The notes: a model not told the origin generated them from the letters alone. A stretch of DNA of 64,000 bases from Ignavibacteria bacterium (GCA_016191145.1 JACPPD010000004.1:62001-126000); one strand, 5' to 3'; numbered from the stretch's first letter, positions 25,345-35,266 are shown. Numbers and translations are program-made.

Positions 25345-27162
25345 TCACTCTAAAATAGGTGAGATTGTCCATGTCAGCTCGCTACCGTGCATCGTTAGGA
25401 TAACTGCTCTTGATTGAACTGACGTGGCAAATGCCGGGGCAATGTGTATTGGGAGTAGTTCAGCTTTGGCATTGGTCCATCGAAGCACGATGGCTGAAGT
25501 GTTACCACGCAGCAAAATTGAGTTCGTGTCCATTTCAGCATGGATCGTATGTCCAAGAGGGATAATAACTTTTCCGCCGGACACACCATGGACTACGTCG
25601 TTAATTTCAATCTGGTCAGTAATGGCAATGGTGCGAACATGTTTATGCCGTTTAGATTCCACAACTCCGCGCCACTTGGTTAAGCCCCCTTCAGCCTCGA
25701 ACCTCGGTTCATCGAACATCCACCACAGATTTTCACTGCCACCAGGCAGAAAATGCGATTGCTCAACATTGTTAATAACAGCTGTTGCATGCATCTTTAC
25801 ACTTCGGTCGAGGTTCCGGCGCTCAGGACTGCCGGAGTACCAGCAGGATCCAGGATCAACTATGATGTGTTCGTCATTCATGGAAAGCGTTATCGAGTTC
25901 TTGTCGTTGTGTGCATGTCCGCCCTTGCCGTACTGACCATTGCTGCCGCAGCGTGCCGTTATTGTATAGGCATCCTGCGAGTATATCCACATTCCAAAGT
26001 TGGGGAATGATACCTGCCGTTCAATCGGCGCTGAGCATGCAGTCTGCAATGGGCTGAACCGCGCAGCCTCGTCGAACATTGCTGTTGTATCGGCCAAATA
26101 TCCGAGTACTTTGACTGCCATACCGTCATCGTTATCACCAATAAGCGGCATGCCAACCGATTCAAGGATGCGCTGTGCGTAGATGGCTTTCGATAATCTC
26201 TGCCACCACACTTCATCCAACGCTTCATGTTCAAAAGGTTGCTCGAGCAGTACACGCGTAGCGCGGACGAGAATGTCTACTACGTGCCGATGATAGGCAG
26301 TGCTTGCTTCGAAGCTCATTCCATCGTCGAGAATCTGAGATTCGATCTGTTCTCGAATTTCTGACGCAGCAACCTCGGCAAGGTTCTTCAAATGATTGTC
26401 ACCATCGAGATAGGCGCCAATTGTTAATAGTCCAAGCAGATTGCCCAAGTAGTGCGACGTTGACATGCCCCCTGCCCTTTCCAAACGAGCATCAATAACG
26501 TAGCCGTGGTCGGAAGCAAGCCCTGCCACAATTTGTTCTAATTCCGGATCGAAAAATCCCGCCTGAGAAAACCAGTCGTAGGCAGCCAGCAGGGAATGCA
26601 CGCGAATTCCCACATCCATTGCAACGGACCAGAATTCTCCACGCGGCGCCGGATATTTCTGAAAAAATTCGTGCACTTCATCACGAAATTTTAGATACCA
26701 CTGACTCGGATCTTGTTTTTCAATGTGCGCCGCCAATGCATACGCACACCAATGATGCATGCGGGCCAGCTCGAGCACACCTCTAAAATCGCGGATTTGG
26801 CTAAACGAATTGCCGATGTGCCATGAGTCAATACCATACGCCTGCACAATTCCCTTTGCTGCCAATCGTGCAAATGCCACAACGTCTTTGCCGTGGAGTT
26901 TCAGCCATTGCTGACTTGGGATAACAACTACATTGCGGTTTAGCGTCATTGCTGTTTTACCCGCAAATGGAACTCGCGTGCTGAGCAGAAGCAAACGAAT
27001 CTTGGAACGCAATACGTCCCTCACCTTTCCGGCTATGAATGGTCGAACCGGACCTATTAACAATCTTAGTCGTGTCTGCACATCCATCGTCCACAAGTTA
27101 ACTTCGTACCCGTTAATACCTTCTGCTGCCATATCGTCAGTTCCATTGTTCACAGTCTTCAT
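25345..27162 (-). CDS. Heparinase II/III family protein (polysaccharide lyase-like)
   Basis: 605 residues. The N-terminal half is an alpha/alpha-toroid (GNSFSQIRDFRGVLELARMH, SHYLGNLLGLLTIGAYL) and the C-terminal half contains the Hepar_II_III signature GGHAHNDKNSITL with IIVDPGSCWYSG. Proteins of this type in polysaccharide clusters trim or process uronic-acid polymers. There is no obvious signal peptide from the first Met, so location is unclear. The start is 11 bp from the divergent asnB start; alternative Mets at 27132 and 27087 would leave more room for promoters. Confidence 0.85.
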   Translation of the reverse strand: MKTVNNGTDDMAAEGINGYEVNLWTMDVQTRLRLLIGPVRPFIAGKVRDVLRSKIRLLLLSTRVPFAGKTAMTLNRNVVVIPSQQWLKLHGKDVVAFARLAAKGIVQAYGIDSWHIGNSFSQIRDFRGVLELARMHHWCAYALAAHIEKQDPSQWYLKFRDEVHEFFQKYPAPRGEFWSVAMDVGIRVHSLLAAYDWFSQAGFFDPELEQIVAGLASDHGYVIDARLERAGGMSTSHYLGNLLGLLTIGAYLDGDNHLKNLAEVAASEIREQIESQILDDGMSFEASTAYHRHVVDILVRATRVLLEQPFEHEALDEVWWQRLSKAIYAQRILESVGMPLIGDNDDGMAVKVLGYLADTTAMFDEAARFSPLQTACSAPIERQVSFPNFGMWIYSQDAYTITARCGSNGQYGKGGHAHNDKNSITLSMNDEHIIVDPGSCWYSGSPERRNLDRSVKMHATAVINNVEQSHFLPGGSENLWWMFDEPRFEAEGGLTKWRGVVESKRHKHVRTIAITDQIEINDVVHGVSGGKVIIPLGHTIHAEMDTNSILLRGNTSAIVLRWTNAKAELLPIHIAPAFATSVQSRAVILTMHGSELTWTISPILE

Positions 27163-27173
27163 ATCCGTGTTCT

Positions 27174-29009
27174 ATGTGCGGCATAATCGCTCTCTCCGAC
27201 CCTCGACTATCAACGCCCGAGATCACCGACCTTGGGACGAGGATGCTCGACGTAACAAGTCACCGCGGTCCTGATAACCGCGGGATGTGGTCGGCTCCTC
27301 CAGTGTTCCTCGGACACAACCGGCTCAGTATTATCGATCTATCAGCCGCATCGAACCAACCGATGACGTACTACGGCTGCACCATAACTTACAATGGTGA
27401 AATTTATAATTATGTTGAACTAAGAAACGAGCTGAAGCAGGACGGCTATACATTTCACACCGTTGGAGACGTTGAAGTTATCCTTGCCGCGTATCACAGA
27501 TGGGGAGCAGCCTGTGTTGAGCGTTTTATCGGCATGTGGGCATTCGTTATCAGCGACGATGCAGCGCAGTCGCTGTTTTGCTCGCGTGATAGGTTTGGTA
27601 TCAAACCGTTTCACTATATCTATCGCGACGGACGGCTTCACATTGCAAGCGAAATCAAGGCATTAAAAATTTCGCCTCTGTTTCGGTCAAATATCAATGA
27701 AGCCCAAGTGGCAAGGGGCTTGTATCTGGGGTGGATGCACCATTGGGACGAAACGTATTACGAGGACATAAAGGCATTGCCTGCAGGATGCAATCTGACG
27801 CTGGTTGATGAAAAAATTTCGATTACGCAGTATGCGCATATCGATACTGAAACTACAAGCCCCTTAACATTCCATGAGCACGCTGAGCAGTTCAGAGAAA
27901 TGTTCACCGATTCAATCAAGCTTACGGTGCGCCGCGATGTTGAAATGGGCGTGTGCCTTAGTGGCGGACTCGACAGCACATCAATTGCAAGTGCACTTGC
28001 ATCTTCGACGGGGGAGAATCGGGTAAAGACGTTTACTGCATTCTACACCGGTAAGGGTGATGTAGACGAGCGCCCGTATATCGATCATGTGCTTGCAGCA
28101 TACCCACAGATCGAAGCGCACTACATTTCGCCTACCGACGCCGATGTTGCAGAGGCGCTTGAAAAAATTGTGTGGATGATGGATGCGCCAATGCCATCCT
28201 CTTCGTACATCTCACAATATTTCGTGATGAAGCTGGCGGCTCAGCATGGTGTGCGTGTTGTTCTCGACGGTCAGGGTTCGGACGAGATTCTTGGCGGATA
28301 CATGCACTCCATGTACAGAATCATCGCAGACTATCTGAGAGACTTCGATTTCTCTGGCGGACTCGGCGAGTGGACGGCGCACAGCAGCCGGCAGTCATTC
28401 CCTTTTAGTAAAAAAATTGACGTATTAGCAAAGAGTGTCCTTGCCTCTGTTCGAGACGAACCAGCGTTGTATGATTTCGAGTATCGCCGAACGTATCCGT
28501 GGATCATGAAAAAATCGGCATCTGCCTTTCCGATTACGGTAGACATGCCGAGGGGAACACGATTTAATGCATTTCTTTACAATCTGATTCACGTTACGCT
28601 TTTGCCAACGCTGCTCCACACCGAAGATCTCAACGCAATGGCGTTCAGCATTGAGAGTCGCGTCCCGTTTCTCGATCACAGACTCGTGCAGCTATGTTTC
28701 TCAATGCCCAACAGCCACCGCGTACATCGAGGCGAAACGAAGCGCGTACTTCGTGCTGCAATGCGCGGAATCGTCCCGGATCAGGTACTGGATCGCAAAG
28801 ACAAAACAGGGTTTGTTACACCAGGACACATTAGATGGTTAAGGGGCGCTCTTTCGCACACACTCGATGGTGATTGGCGGGAACTCGAGGGTTACGTTGA
28901 TAAAAGCGCACTGGAAAACGTTCTTCGTCGGTATCGTGCAGGCTACAACAAACATGCGCTATTTGTGTGGCGTCTGGCAATGCTTCGCAAGTTCCTATCG
29001 TTGCGCTAA
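27174..29009 (+). CDS. asnB: Asparagine synthase (glutamine-hydrolysing)
   Basis: 611 residues. The catalytic Cys follows the initiator Met (MCGIIALSDP), and the class II glutaminase domain shows RGPDNRGMW and YNGEIYNYVELRNEL. The synthetase domain has the ATP-pyrophosphatase loop CLSGGLDSTSIASALA and DGQGSDEILGGY. In polysaccharide clusters AsnB-type enzymes may amidate sugars instead of making asparagine, and the neighbouring flippase and heparinase-like genes make that possible. It ends 3 bp before the convergent LytTR gene. Confidence 0.93.
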   Translation: MCGIIALSDPRLSTPEITDLGTRMLDVTSHRGPDNRGMWSAPPVFLGHNRLSIIDLSAASNQPMTYYGCTITYNGEIYNYVELRNELKQDGYTFHTVGDVEVILAAYHRWGAACVERFIGMWAFVISDDAAQSLFCSRDRFGIKPFHYIYRDGRLHIASEIKALKISPLFRSNINEAQVARGLYLGWMHHWDETYYEDIKALPAGCNLTLVDEKISITQYAHIDTETTSPLTFHEHAEQFREMFTDSIKLTVRRDVEMGVCLSGGLDSTSIASALASSTGENRVKTFTAFYTGKGDVDERPYIDHVLAAYPQIEAHYISPTDADVAEALEKIVWMMDAPMPSSSYISQYFVMKLAAQHGVRVVLDGQGSDEILGGYMHSMYRIIADYLRDFDFSGGLGEWTAHSSRQSFPFSKKIDVLAKSVLASVRDEPALYDFEYRRTYPWIMKKSASAFPITVDMPRGTRFNAFLYNLIHVTLLPTLLHTEDLNAMAFSIESRVPFLDHRLVQLCFSMPNSHRVHRGETKRVLRAAMRGIVPDQVLDRKDKTGFVTPGHIRWLRGALSHTLDGDWRELEGYVDKSALENVLRRYRAGYNKHALFVWRLAMLRKFLSLR

Positions 29010-29012
29010 CCA

Positions 29013-29780
29013 TTACCGTTCCTGCCTTCTCGGTGGCCTCACCTGAAGCAGGTCCATCACAAAATCCCGATAGCTTGTAGACACATCAATCTCGTCGCCA
29101 TTACTCATTCGGAGTACTGGAGATTTACCACGTTTGAGCTGACGTATATGATTTACATTAACAATGTGTGATCTGTGGACGCGCAGCAATCCGGCATCGA
29201 CCAAGCGCTCTTCGAGTTCACCCAGACTTCGCGAGAGCAGCAGAGAACCATCGGGGTTGAGAACGACTCTGGCATAATTGCCTTCGCCGTTGACGCACAC
29301 CACTTCATCAATTCCCCGAACATCGATGCCGTGCTGTGATGGCAGTGCAAGAATCCGTTTCCGAAACGGATACTGATCCTTTGCCAGAGCGTCATCCGAC
29401 GTATCAGGATGCAGTCTCGCCAACTTATTCGACACTCGTGTAATTGCTGTAGACAAAGACTCACTGGTAAGGGGCGGCACCAGGTAATGGACTGCGCCGG
29501 CTTCGAAGGCATCGACTGCATACTGAAGCTCGTTTGTTACACACACAAGTGCGGGTGTCAGTCCAAAGTCGAGCTTCCATGTTTTCAGCATTTCCCCTTC
29601 ATCAATCATCGGGTCATGGAACACAACATCGGGTTTGTACCGCTCCATCACTACCTGCATCTCTCTCATGTTTCCAGATTCACCAACCACCCTCACTCCA
29701 ACTTTTGTTACCTTGCGAAGAGCAGTCACAAAGGCCGAAGACAAACTTTGAGACATAGAGAGTACAGCACGGATGAGCAT
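29013..29780 (-). CDS. LytTR-type response regulator with degenerate receiver
   Basis: 255 residues from ATG 29780, which has AAAGG upstream; the longer frame to 29813 lacks one. The C-terminal ~100 residues are a clear LytTR DNA-binding domain (VVCVNGEGNYARVVL, LLRVHRSHIVNVNHIRQLKR). The N-terminal half fits a receiver fold, but the acidic pair after beta1 is replaced (MLIRAVLSMSQSLSS where DDE is expected) and the conserved Lys near beta5 is Pro (YLVPP). The phospho-acceptor position Asp in VVFHDPMID remains. It may therefore act without phosphorylation. No partner kinase is adjacent. Confidence 0.85.
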   Translation of the reverse strand: MLIRAVLSMSQSLSSAFVTALRKVTKVGVRVVGESGNMREMQVVMERYKPDVVFHDPMIDEGEMLKTWKLDFGLTPALVCVTNELQYAVDAFEAGAVHYLVPPLTSESLSTAITRVSNKLARLHPDTSDDALAKDQYPFRKRILALPSQHGIDVRGIDEVVCVNGEGNYARVVLNPDGSLLLSRSLGELEERLVDAGLLRVHRSHIVNVNHIRQLKRGKSPVLRMSNGDEIDVSTSYRDFVMDLLQVRPPRRQER

Positions 29781-29910
29781 AGGATATAACCTTTGAACTG
29801 CGGGAATTAACACAATTGATTAGTGAGAAGACTACAACCTCAAATTCCATTTCGGAAAAGATAAATGTTTACACACATGCCGGAAATCTGTTACATCCGT
29901 AGGTTCGACA

Positions 29911-30840
29911 ATGCTTCCAGTTTTTGGTGGACTACTTGTTTTAATTGTGGCTGGCATTACAGCCCGACTCATTCCAGGCTTCCCGGATCCTGTAGTAGTC
30001 CGGAAGGTTATCGGCAAGATTGTGATAACATTCTTCCTGCCGGCGCTGATCTTTAACGCCGTATTTACAGCGCCAATAACACAGGATTTTCTCGCAGTAC
30101 CAGCCGTAGCTATTGGAGTTGCTCTGTTCAGCCTTACACTTTCCGTGCTGGTGTACGGCATCATTTTTAAGCATCAGCTTACCGGTCCAGTCAAGGGGAC
30201 ACTGATTCTTGCCGGTACATGGTGCAATGCAACCTATCTGGGACTGCCAATTGTTACATCGGTTTTGGGTCAATCCATGCAAAAGGTCCCAATCATTTTC
30301 GACCTTTTGGGCATGACGCTTACGCTTTTCACACTGGGTACAATTGTGGCCGTTGAATACGGAAGAAACGTTGTCCATCACACAATCTGGCAGGGCCTTC
30401 TGGAAGTAGTTCGCCTGCCCCCTGTAATATCACTTGTCCTCGCCCTCAGTTTCAACATGCTATCTATCGCAATTCCTCAATGGTTCCTGGACACATGTCG
30501 GATGGGAGGGGGCGCTGTAATCCCTCTCATGTTATTCTCTGTGGGGCTGGCATTACCATTTAGCAGGGAGTCGATTTCACGGCAACGCTGGACGGATCCG
30601 ATTCTCATTCCGGCAATTATCATTAAATTGATAATTGCGCCTACAATAGGCTACTACCTAATTTCGATATTAATTTCCGATCCACACGTTGCAAAAGCCA
30701 CTCTACTCGAATCGGCCATGCCCACAATGGTACTCACCATGGTGTTTGCGGAACGTTACGGGTTAGACGAAGAAGTTTTGGCCAGGATGATTGTGATAAC
30801 AACAGTGTTGTCGATGGGAGTGTTGTTGACAATTGTTTAA
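29911..30840 (+). CDS. AEC family transporter (auxin efflux carrier-like permease)
   Basis: 309 residues with about ten hydrophobic helices. It matches AEC proteins in the opening VFGGLLVLIVAGITARL, the GKIVITFFLPALIFNAVF segment, AGTWCNATYLGLPIV in the middle and LESAMPTMVLTMVFAERY near the end. Bacterial members carry organic acids such as malate or malonate. The substrate is not readable. The gene is convergent with the lectin-like gene (18 bp apart). Confidence 0.85.
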   Translation: MLPVFGGLLVLIVAGITARLIPGFPDPVVVRKVIGKIVITFFLPALIFNAVFTAPITQDFLAVPAVAIGVALFSLTLSVLVYGIIFKHQLTGPVKGTLILAGTWCNATYLGLPIVTSVLGQSMQKVPIIFDLLGMTLTLFTLGTIVAVEYGRNVVHHTIWQGLLEVVRLPPVISLVLALSFNMLSIAIPQWFLDTCRMGGGAVIPLMLFSVGLALPFSRESISRQRWTDPILIPAIIIKLIIAPTIGYYLISILISDPHVAKATLLESAMPTMVLTMVFAERYGLDEEVLARMIVITTVLSMGVLLTIV

Positions 30841-30858
30841 AATGCAACAATATCAAAC

Positions 30859-33150
30859 TTAATGGATAATGCTCCACATTTTGGTTTCAACGTTGCCATC
30901 ATACACAACCTGAATCAAGTACAGACCTGAGCTCAACGCCTGTACTGGCAATTGAATGGCAGAAACACCACTCCCAACCTGTCTCCATACAAGTTCTCCG
31001 TTCGAATTATAAATCACAATCGATGTCCTCTCATCCGGAATCCGTGACAACGTCAACTTCGCGCGATCTGATGACGGATTGGGCGCAATGGATAATATCA
31101 GTTCTTCGTTTGCAGATACATCTTCTTCTATCGCAGTCGATAACAACGACCTGCATTCAATGACGCTCCAGTAGGTAAGCTCGTGAAATTGGGAAGAGAA
31201 TCCCGTAGCGGACGTTATTCCAATCCATGCCATGCCATCAGCATCCATTTTTAACTCTGATTCAATATTCAATGGCACTGTTAAAATTGGTTCACCCAGA
31301 GAGCGATTTTTTGAAAGCCAAACGCTCAGCAGGCCGCTTTCCACCCGAACTCTTGCATGGTATATACTGCTGTCAGCAACTAGATTTGGAACTCCATTGA
31401 ACGTAATACCGCGCAAGTACGGATCTTGATGAATGCCCTGTACCTCTTTCTTGTTCGAGACTTGAACGGCTACATGGCTAGCTGAAGGATCAGAAAATGC
31501 GCCATTCAGGTACGAGTCAAATTCAACAGCAATGGCATTGTCAATTCCAGAATAACCAATACCCATACCGTTTTCACCAAGCTGATTTTTCGGACCACCG
31601 GACAATACTAATGCAACACCGTCTGCACCAGGAGAACCACCATCACGTAATTCATGGTCGTTCCCTTCGTAAATCGAAAATCCAAAGCGCGTATCGAATG
31701 AGGAAGAAACATTGAATTTTTCTTTTGCCCAAACGGCACCTGCCTGAAACAACAAGGTATCAGTCAGAATCACTTTTCCATCAGAGTAACGGGCAGAGCC
31801 TACATACTGATAATCGTTTACAACGGTCGAGAAGTTCTTCGTTCGAATAGTATCGAAAACACAATCTGTAAACCACATTCCATCTTGGCCACTGGTCGCA
31901 TACCAGCTAAGTTCAGGCTCCACTGAATAGTCTGCATTAGTGCCGTTCTTTCCTCCTGACAATTTTAGTTCAATATTTGTTGGTCTCGATTTCGCACTAA
32001 ACAAAATCTGTCCACCCGCTCCACCACCTCCTGGACCATGTGGCCTAAGGAATACGGCTCTCAGGTTTCCTCCTTTGCCGCCAACAGATTCAACTACAGT
32101 ATTGCCATCGAAAAGTCCGACGCCGAGAAAAACTGACCCGCCAGCTCCACCGCCTCCTGCTCCATCATGGCTTGCAGTTTGAGCACCTGTCCCATTTGCA
32201 AGCAGATCGGAGCCAATCCCGTTACCAATGAATACCGGGGCCGATATAATGATGCATCCGCCTCCATTACCACCTTCGCTGCCCAGATTCTCATTCTGAT
32301 GGCCGCCGCCACCGCCACCTCCAAAAAATATCCTAGGATACTTAATATCATTTTGCAGACTATTTCCACCTAGCCCCCCATTCAATTCAAGTCCGCAAAC
32401 GCCATATACAGCGCCTCCCAATCCGCCTCCACCTCCGTTGCCACCTCCACCCCCGCCAGCATTATGATTTGCTCCACCACCGCCTCCATTCGCTTGAGCG
32501 GCACGTCCAGCCAACATCTCAATTGGCAAAACTGCTGCACCCTCACCCTTTTGACCATAAAAATTCGAAGGGTATGAAGAACTCAACATTTGGCTAGTTA
32601 AGCATTTGTCATATTGGCCCGAAACCTGCCCGCCCCTAAACCCTTTCCCAGAAACATCAACAATTCCATTAAGAAAAAGAGTATCAGTTGCTTCGATTGC
32701 GACTACTCCACCAGAATAACCGTCAAATTCTTCTGCTGTGACGGGGCCAAAAATCCTTACGCGTCTACCGCTGATTACCGGCACAAGCTGAACCGATCCT
32801 TCAACGTCGTAATTCCGACTTAAATTCGATCTTAAGAAAATCGTGTCACCTTCGATGTTTCCTACCGTTGCAAATTCAAAGTTTCCGCCAAAACCCATAT
32901 CAGTCGGAATTCCAGAATCATTGGCCGCCAATGAAAGCTTCATGCCTTTAGCTTGATATATCAGTACACGGTCAGAGATTTTAAATTTAGAAGCATCTAA
33001 GACCCTCAATGCAGCACTGCATTCTTCGATGTGCATTGCAATGACCGGGACACCCTTAACAACGTACGAATTGATATCAATATCATCCTGTGTAAAAACA
33101 GTATGTGCCGAAACCATCACACTGAGAACGATTGTTAATATGAAACGCAT
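30859..33150 (-). CDS. Glycine-rich secreted protein with L-type lectin-like domain and T9SS sorting domain
   Basis: 763 residues. Signal peptide (MRFILTIVLSVMVSAHTVF), then a beta-rich N-terminal part, then a region (~190-400) with many poly-Gly runs (GGGGGGNGGGGGLGG). A domain around residues 450-660 resembles legume/L-type lectins (FGFSIYEG, GADGVALVLSGG, NAIAVEFDSYLNG, HVAVQVSN). The C-terminus is a clear T9SS domain (LSIAPNPSSDRAKLTL, LSSGLYLIQV). It is probably a surface adhesin or sugar-binding protein. An unusually strong ribosome site, AGGAGGTGA, precedes the ATG by 5 nt, which suggests high expression. Confidence 0.82.
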   Translation of the reverse strand: MRFILTIVLSVMVSAHTVFTQDDIDINSYVVKGVPVIAMHIEECSAALRVLDASKFKISDRVLIYQAKGMKLSLAANDSGIPTDMGFGGNFEFATVGNIEGDTIFLRSNLSRNYDVEGSVQLVPVISGRRVRIFGPVTAEEFDGYSGGVVAIEATDTLFLNGIVDVSGKGFRGGQVSGQYDKCLTSQMLSSSYPSNFYGQKGEGAAVLPIEMLAGRAAQANGGGGGANHNAGGGGGGNGGGGGLGGAVYGVCGLELNGGLGGNSLQNDIKYPRIFFGGGGGGGHQNENLGSEGGNGGGCIIISAPVFIGNGIGSDLLANGTGAQTASHDGAGGGGAGGSVFLGVGLFDGNTVVESVGGKGGNLRAVFLRPHGPGGGGAGGQILFSAKSRPTNIELKLSGGKNGTNADYSVEPELSWYATSGQDGMWFTDCVFDTIRTKNFSTVVNDYQYVGSARYSDGKVILTDTLLFQAGAVWAKEKFNVSSSFDTRFGFSIYEGNDHELRDGGSPGADGVALVLSGGPKNQLGENGMGIGYSGIDNAIAVEFDSYLNGAFSDPSASHVAVQVSNKKEVQGIHQDPYLRGITFNGVPNLVADSSIYHARVRVESGLLSVWLSKNRSLGEPILTVPLNIESELKMDADGMAWIGITSATGFSSQFHELTYWSVIECRSLLSTAIEEDVSANEELILSIAPNPSSDRAKLTLSRIPDERTSIVIYNSNGELVWRQVGSGVSAIQLPVQALSSGLYLIQVVYDGNVETKMWSIIH

Positions 33151-33199
33151 ACTTCACCTCCTAAATTCGATTCACTATGACGGGCTGAAAACAAGCCCG
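33151..33199 (-). promoter_or_regulatory. Leader of the lectin-like gene: strong SD and small hairpin
   Basis: On the minus strand a 6-bp hairpin (CGGGCT, 7-nt loop, AGCCCG; 33181-33199) is followed by TTAGGAGGTGAAGT immediately before the ATG. The SD is close to a full anti-SD complement, unlike most genes in this window, whose starts lack one. Confidence 0.55.
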
Positions 33200-33272
33200 A
33201 TTTACACTCAAACAACAAGTGAAATGCCTGCCGACTGGTAATGAAATGCTTCCACAAGGTTGTGATGTATTT

Positions 33273-33280
33273 TACCTTTG
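33273..33280 (+). promoter_or_regulatory. Candidate -7 box for the FkbM-glycosyltransferase pair
   Basis: TACCTTTG fits TAnnTTTG and lies 43 nt before the FkbM start. No good -33 element is visible. Confidence 0.4.
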
Positions 33281-33323
33281 TGACTCAACCTTATCTCATT
33301 TATTTTCTTAACCTTTGAATTGA

Positions 33324-34217
33324 ATGAAATCTCTAGCACGCTTACTTCTGAAATTGCTTTGTAGAATATACCCAATTGAGCGAGGAAAATTTAAAATTCT
33401 CAATGAAATATACTTTAAATACCTCGCACCGCAACAAGACACTTGGGTCGCTGCAAAATTATCATACAACATTACAATGCGGTTAAATATTGCGGAGTTT
33501 TTACAGGCTCATATATTTTTATTTGGCAGTTATGAATTGCCGACAATTAAGTTTATTCGATCCTATTTGACTACAGGTGATGTCTGTTTCGACATTGGAG
33601 CTCAGATCGGCTACCTTTCGTTGGCAATGGCAGTTTCCGGCAACAAAAATGTTTTTGTTTACTCTTTTGAACCAGAGCCCAAAAATTTGGAACGATTCAG
33701 CGAGAATATCAGACTCAATTCTTTAACTAATGTCAATCTGATTTCTAAGGCAGTTTCGAATAACGTGGACCAACTGAAACTTTATATGTCACGTGACCAC
33801 AATGCAGGAACCCATTCGATCATTAAAGACGATCCAAACGTTACAGAAGAATTTGTGGTAGTTGATGCAACAACAATCGACAACATCATTCATGAACAAG
33901 AAATTGATCGATTGGATTTAGTGAAAATCGATGTTGAAGGTGCAGAATTGGAGGTTGTTGAAGGAGCAACCGTGACTTTAAAAATATTTAAACCGACACT
34001 TATCATTGAACTTTCTGAAAGTATTCAACAAACACGGAACTACTCTACAGTCACGTTTAAATCAAAAATGAGTGAGTTTGGCTATTTGCCGTTTACACTA
34101 ACAGATGCGGGTAAATTGAGGCCTGTTGCAAATTCATTCGTGCACCAAATGGACAATGTTGTTTTCGTTCATTCCGATAACATGGATCGCGTCAGTTCAC
34201 TGATCAACCACGAGTAA
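33324..34217 (+). CDS. FkbM family methyltransferase
   Basis: 297 residues. SAM-binding motif I is VCFDIGAQIGYLSLAMA, followed by YSFEPEPKNLERFSENI and LDLVKIDVEGAELEVVEGA, all standard for FkbM enzymes. These O-methylate sugars or natural products and often sit in glycan clusters. The gene is clearly more AT-rich than its neighbours by eye, which points to later acquisition. The glycosyltransferase gene starts 2 bp after its stop, so the two are co-transcribed and probably act on the same glycan. Confidence 0.87.
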   Translation: MKSLARLLLKLLCRIYPIERGKFKILNEIYFKYLAPQQDTWVAAKLSYNITMRLNIAEFLQAHIFLFGSYELPTIKFIRSYLTTGDVCFDIGAQIGYLSLAMAVSGNKNVFVYSFEPEPKNLERFSENIRLNSLTNVNLISKAVSNNVDQLKLYMSRDHNAGTHSIIKDDPNVTEEFVVVDATTIDNIIHEQEIDRLDLVKIDVEGAELEVVEGATVTLKIFKPTLIIELSESIQQTRNYSTVTFKSKMSEFGYLPFTLTDAGKLRPVANSFVHQMDNVVFVHSDNMDRVSSLINHE

Positions 34218-34219
34218 CT

Positions 34220-35266
34220 GTGCTCTCTCTCCGCATGCTCGGACCCTACCCTCCGCCCTACGGTGGAGTTGCGCTGCACCTAGTACGCCTCATGGAAGCG
34301 TGCAAGCAAAGAGGAGTTCTTGTGACAGGGCTAACGCTTGGGGGCATTCCAACCGCACTCCCGGACATACGACGCCTTCACTTGTTCGATTTGTTCAACC
34401 GAGCGCCTGTTCACTATCATACCGATGAGGGAAATTTTAAATGGATGATCCTACTCTCCTTGTGGTGGAGATTGTTTAGAATTCCGTTTGTGGTAACGGT
34501 GCATTCATTCCGACATCGCGGTGAATTTTCTTCGCCTATCGTCCGCCGTCGGCTCGGGCGCGCCTACAACTCTGCCAGGAAGATTATCGCAGTTAGTACT
34601 CAGGTAAAACTTGAACTGCAGTCGAGAATTGGAGTGAGTGAAAGTCTTATTACCGTAGTGAAGTCAGCGCTTCCTATTTCGCAGTGGGAAAAGAGCGCTG
34701 CAATGCCTGATGGCATTCCGCATGAATGGATGGCTGCACCTGTTAGAGTTCTTGCTAATGCTGCAAGGCTGGTTCGGTACGAGGAGAAGGATTTGTATGG
34801 TCTGGACGTTGCGGCGCGCGCATTTGGGCAGATTGCAGATCCGAACGTGCACTGTTTGATTATCATCGGCGACGTTATCGATGTGTCACTGTTCGATGAG
34901 CTGTCCGCACTTGTTCAGGATACTAGCAATATTTATCTTATGAACGGAGTTCAGGAAATTCTTGCTCCGATTGTTAACCACGCTCACATTGTGCTGCGTC
35001 CCACGCGCACCGAAGGCAGCGAAAGCCTTACTCTTTCTGAAGCGTTGGAGCTTGGGAAATGGGCAATTGGTTCTGACTCGGTAATAAGACCCAAGGGAAC
35101 GGTTCTGTTTAGGAACGAAGACCCGTCGGACCTTGCGCGTGCCGTTCGGGAATGTGCTGTATCTGTACTACAGAACCAGTTTCCAGCCCCCTGCATACCA
35201 AATGAAGATGCCGCCGATTCGATTATTGATGTTGTTCTTGAAGCTTTATCTTCAGATCGTCGATAA
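34220..35266 (+). CDS. Glycosyltransferase family 4-like protein
   Basis: 348 residues from a GTG at 34220 (an ATG at 34235 is also possible). It has a GT-B layout: MLGPYPPPYGGVALHLVRLM at the N-terminus, a middle VVTVHSFRHRGEF and the donor-site segment RPTRTEGSESLTLSEALELG near the C-terminus with the conserved Glu residues. The sugar donor is unknown. It follows the FkbM gene directly and overlaps convergent surE by 44 bp. Base composition is nearer the chromosomal average than that of the FkbM gene. Confidence 0.83.
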   Translation: MLSLRMLGPYPPPYGGVALHLVRLMEACKQRGVLVTGLTLGGIPTALPDIRRLHLFDLFNRAPVHYHTDEGNFKWMILLSLWWRLFRIPFVVTVHSFRHRGEFSSPIVRRRLGRAYNSARKIIAVSTQVKLELQSRIGVSESLITVVKSALPISQWEKSAAMPDGIPHEWMAAPVRVLANAARLVRYEEKDLYGLDVAARAFGQIADPNVHCLIIIGDVIDVSLFDELSALVQDTSNIYLMNGVQEILAPIVNHAHIVLRPTRTEGSESLTLSEALELGKWAIGSDSVIRPKGTVLFRNEDPSDLARAVRECAVSVLQNQFPAPCIPNEDAADSIIDVVLEALSSDRR

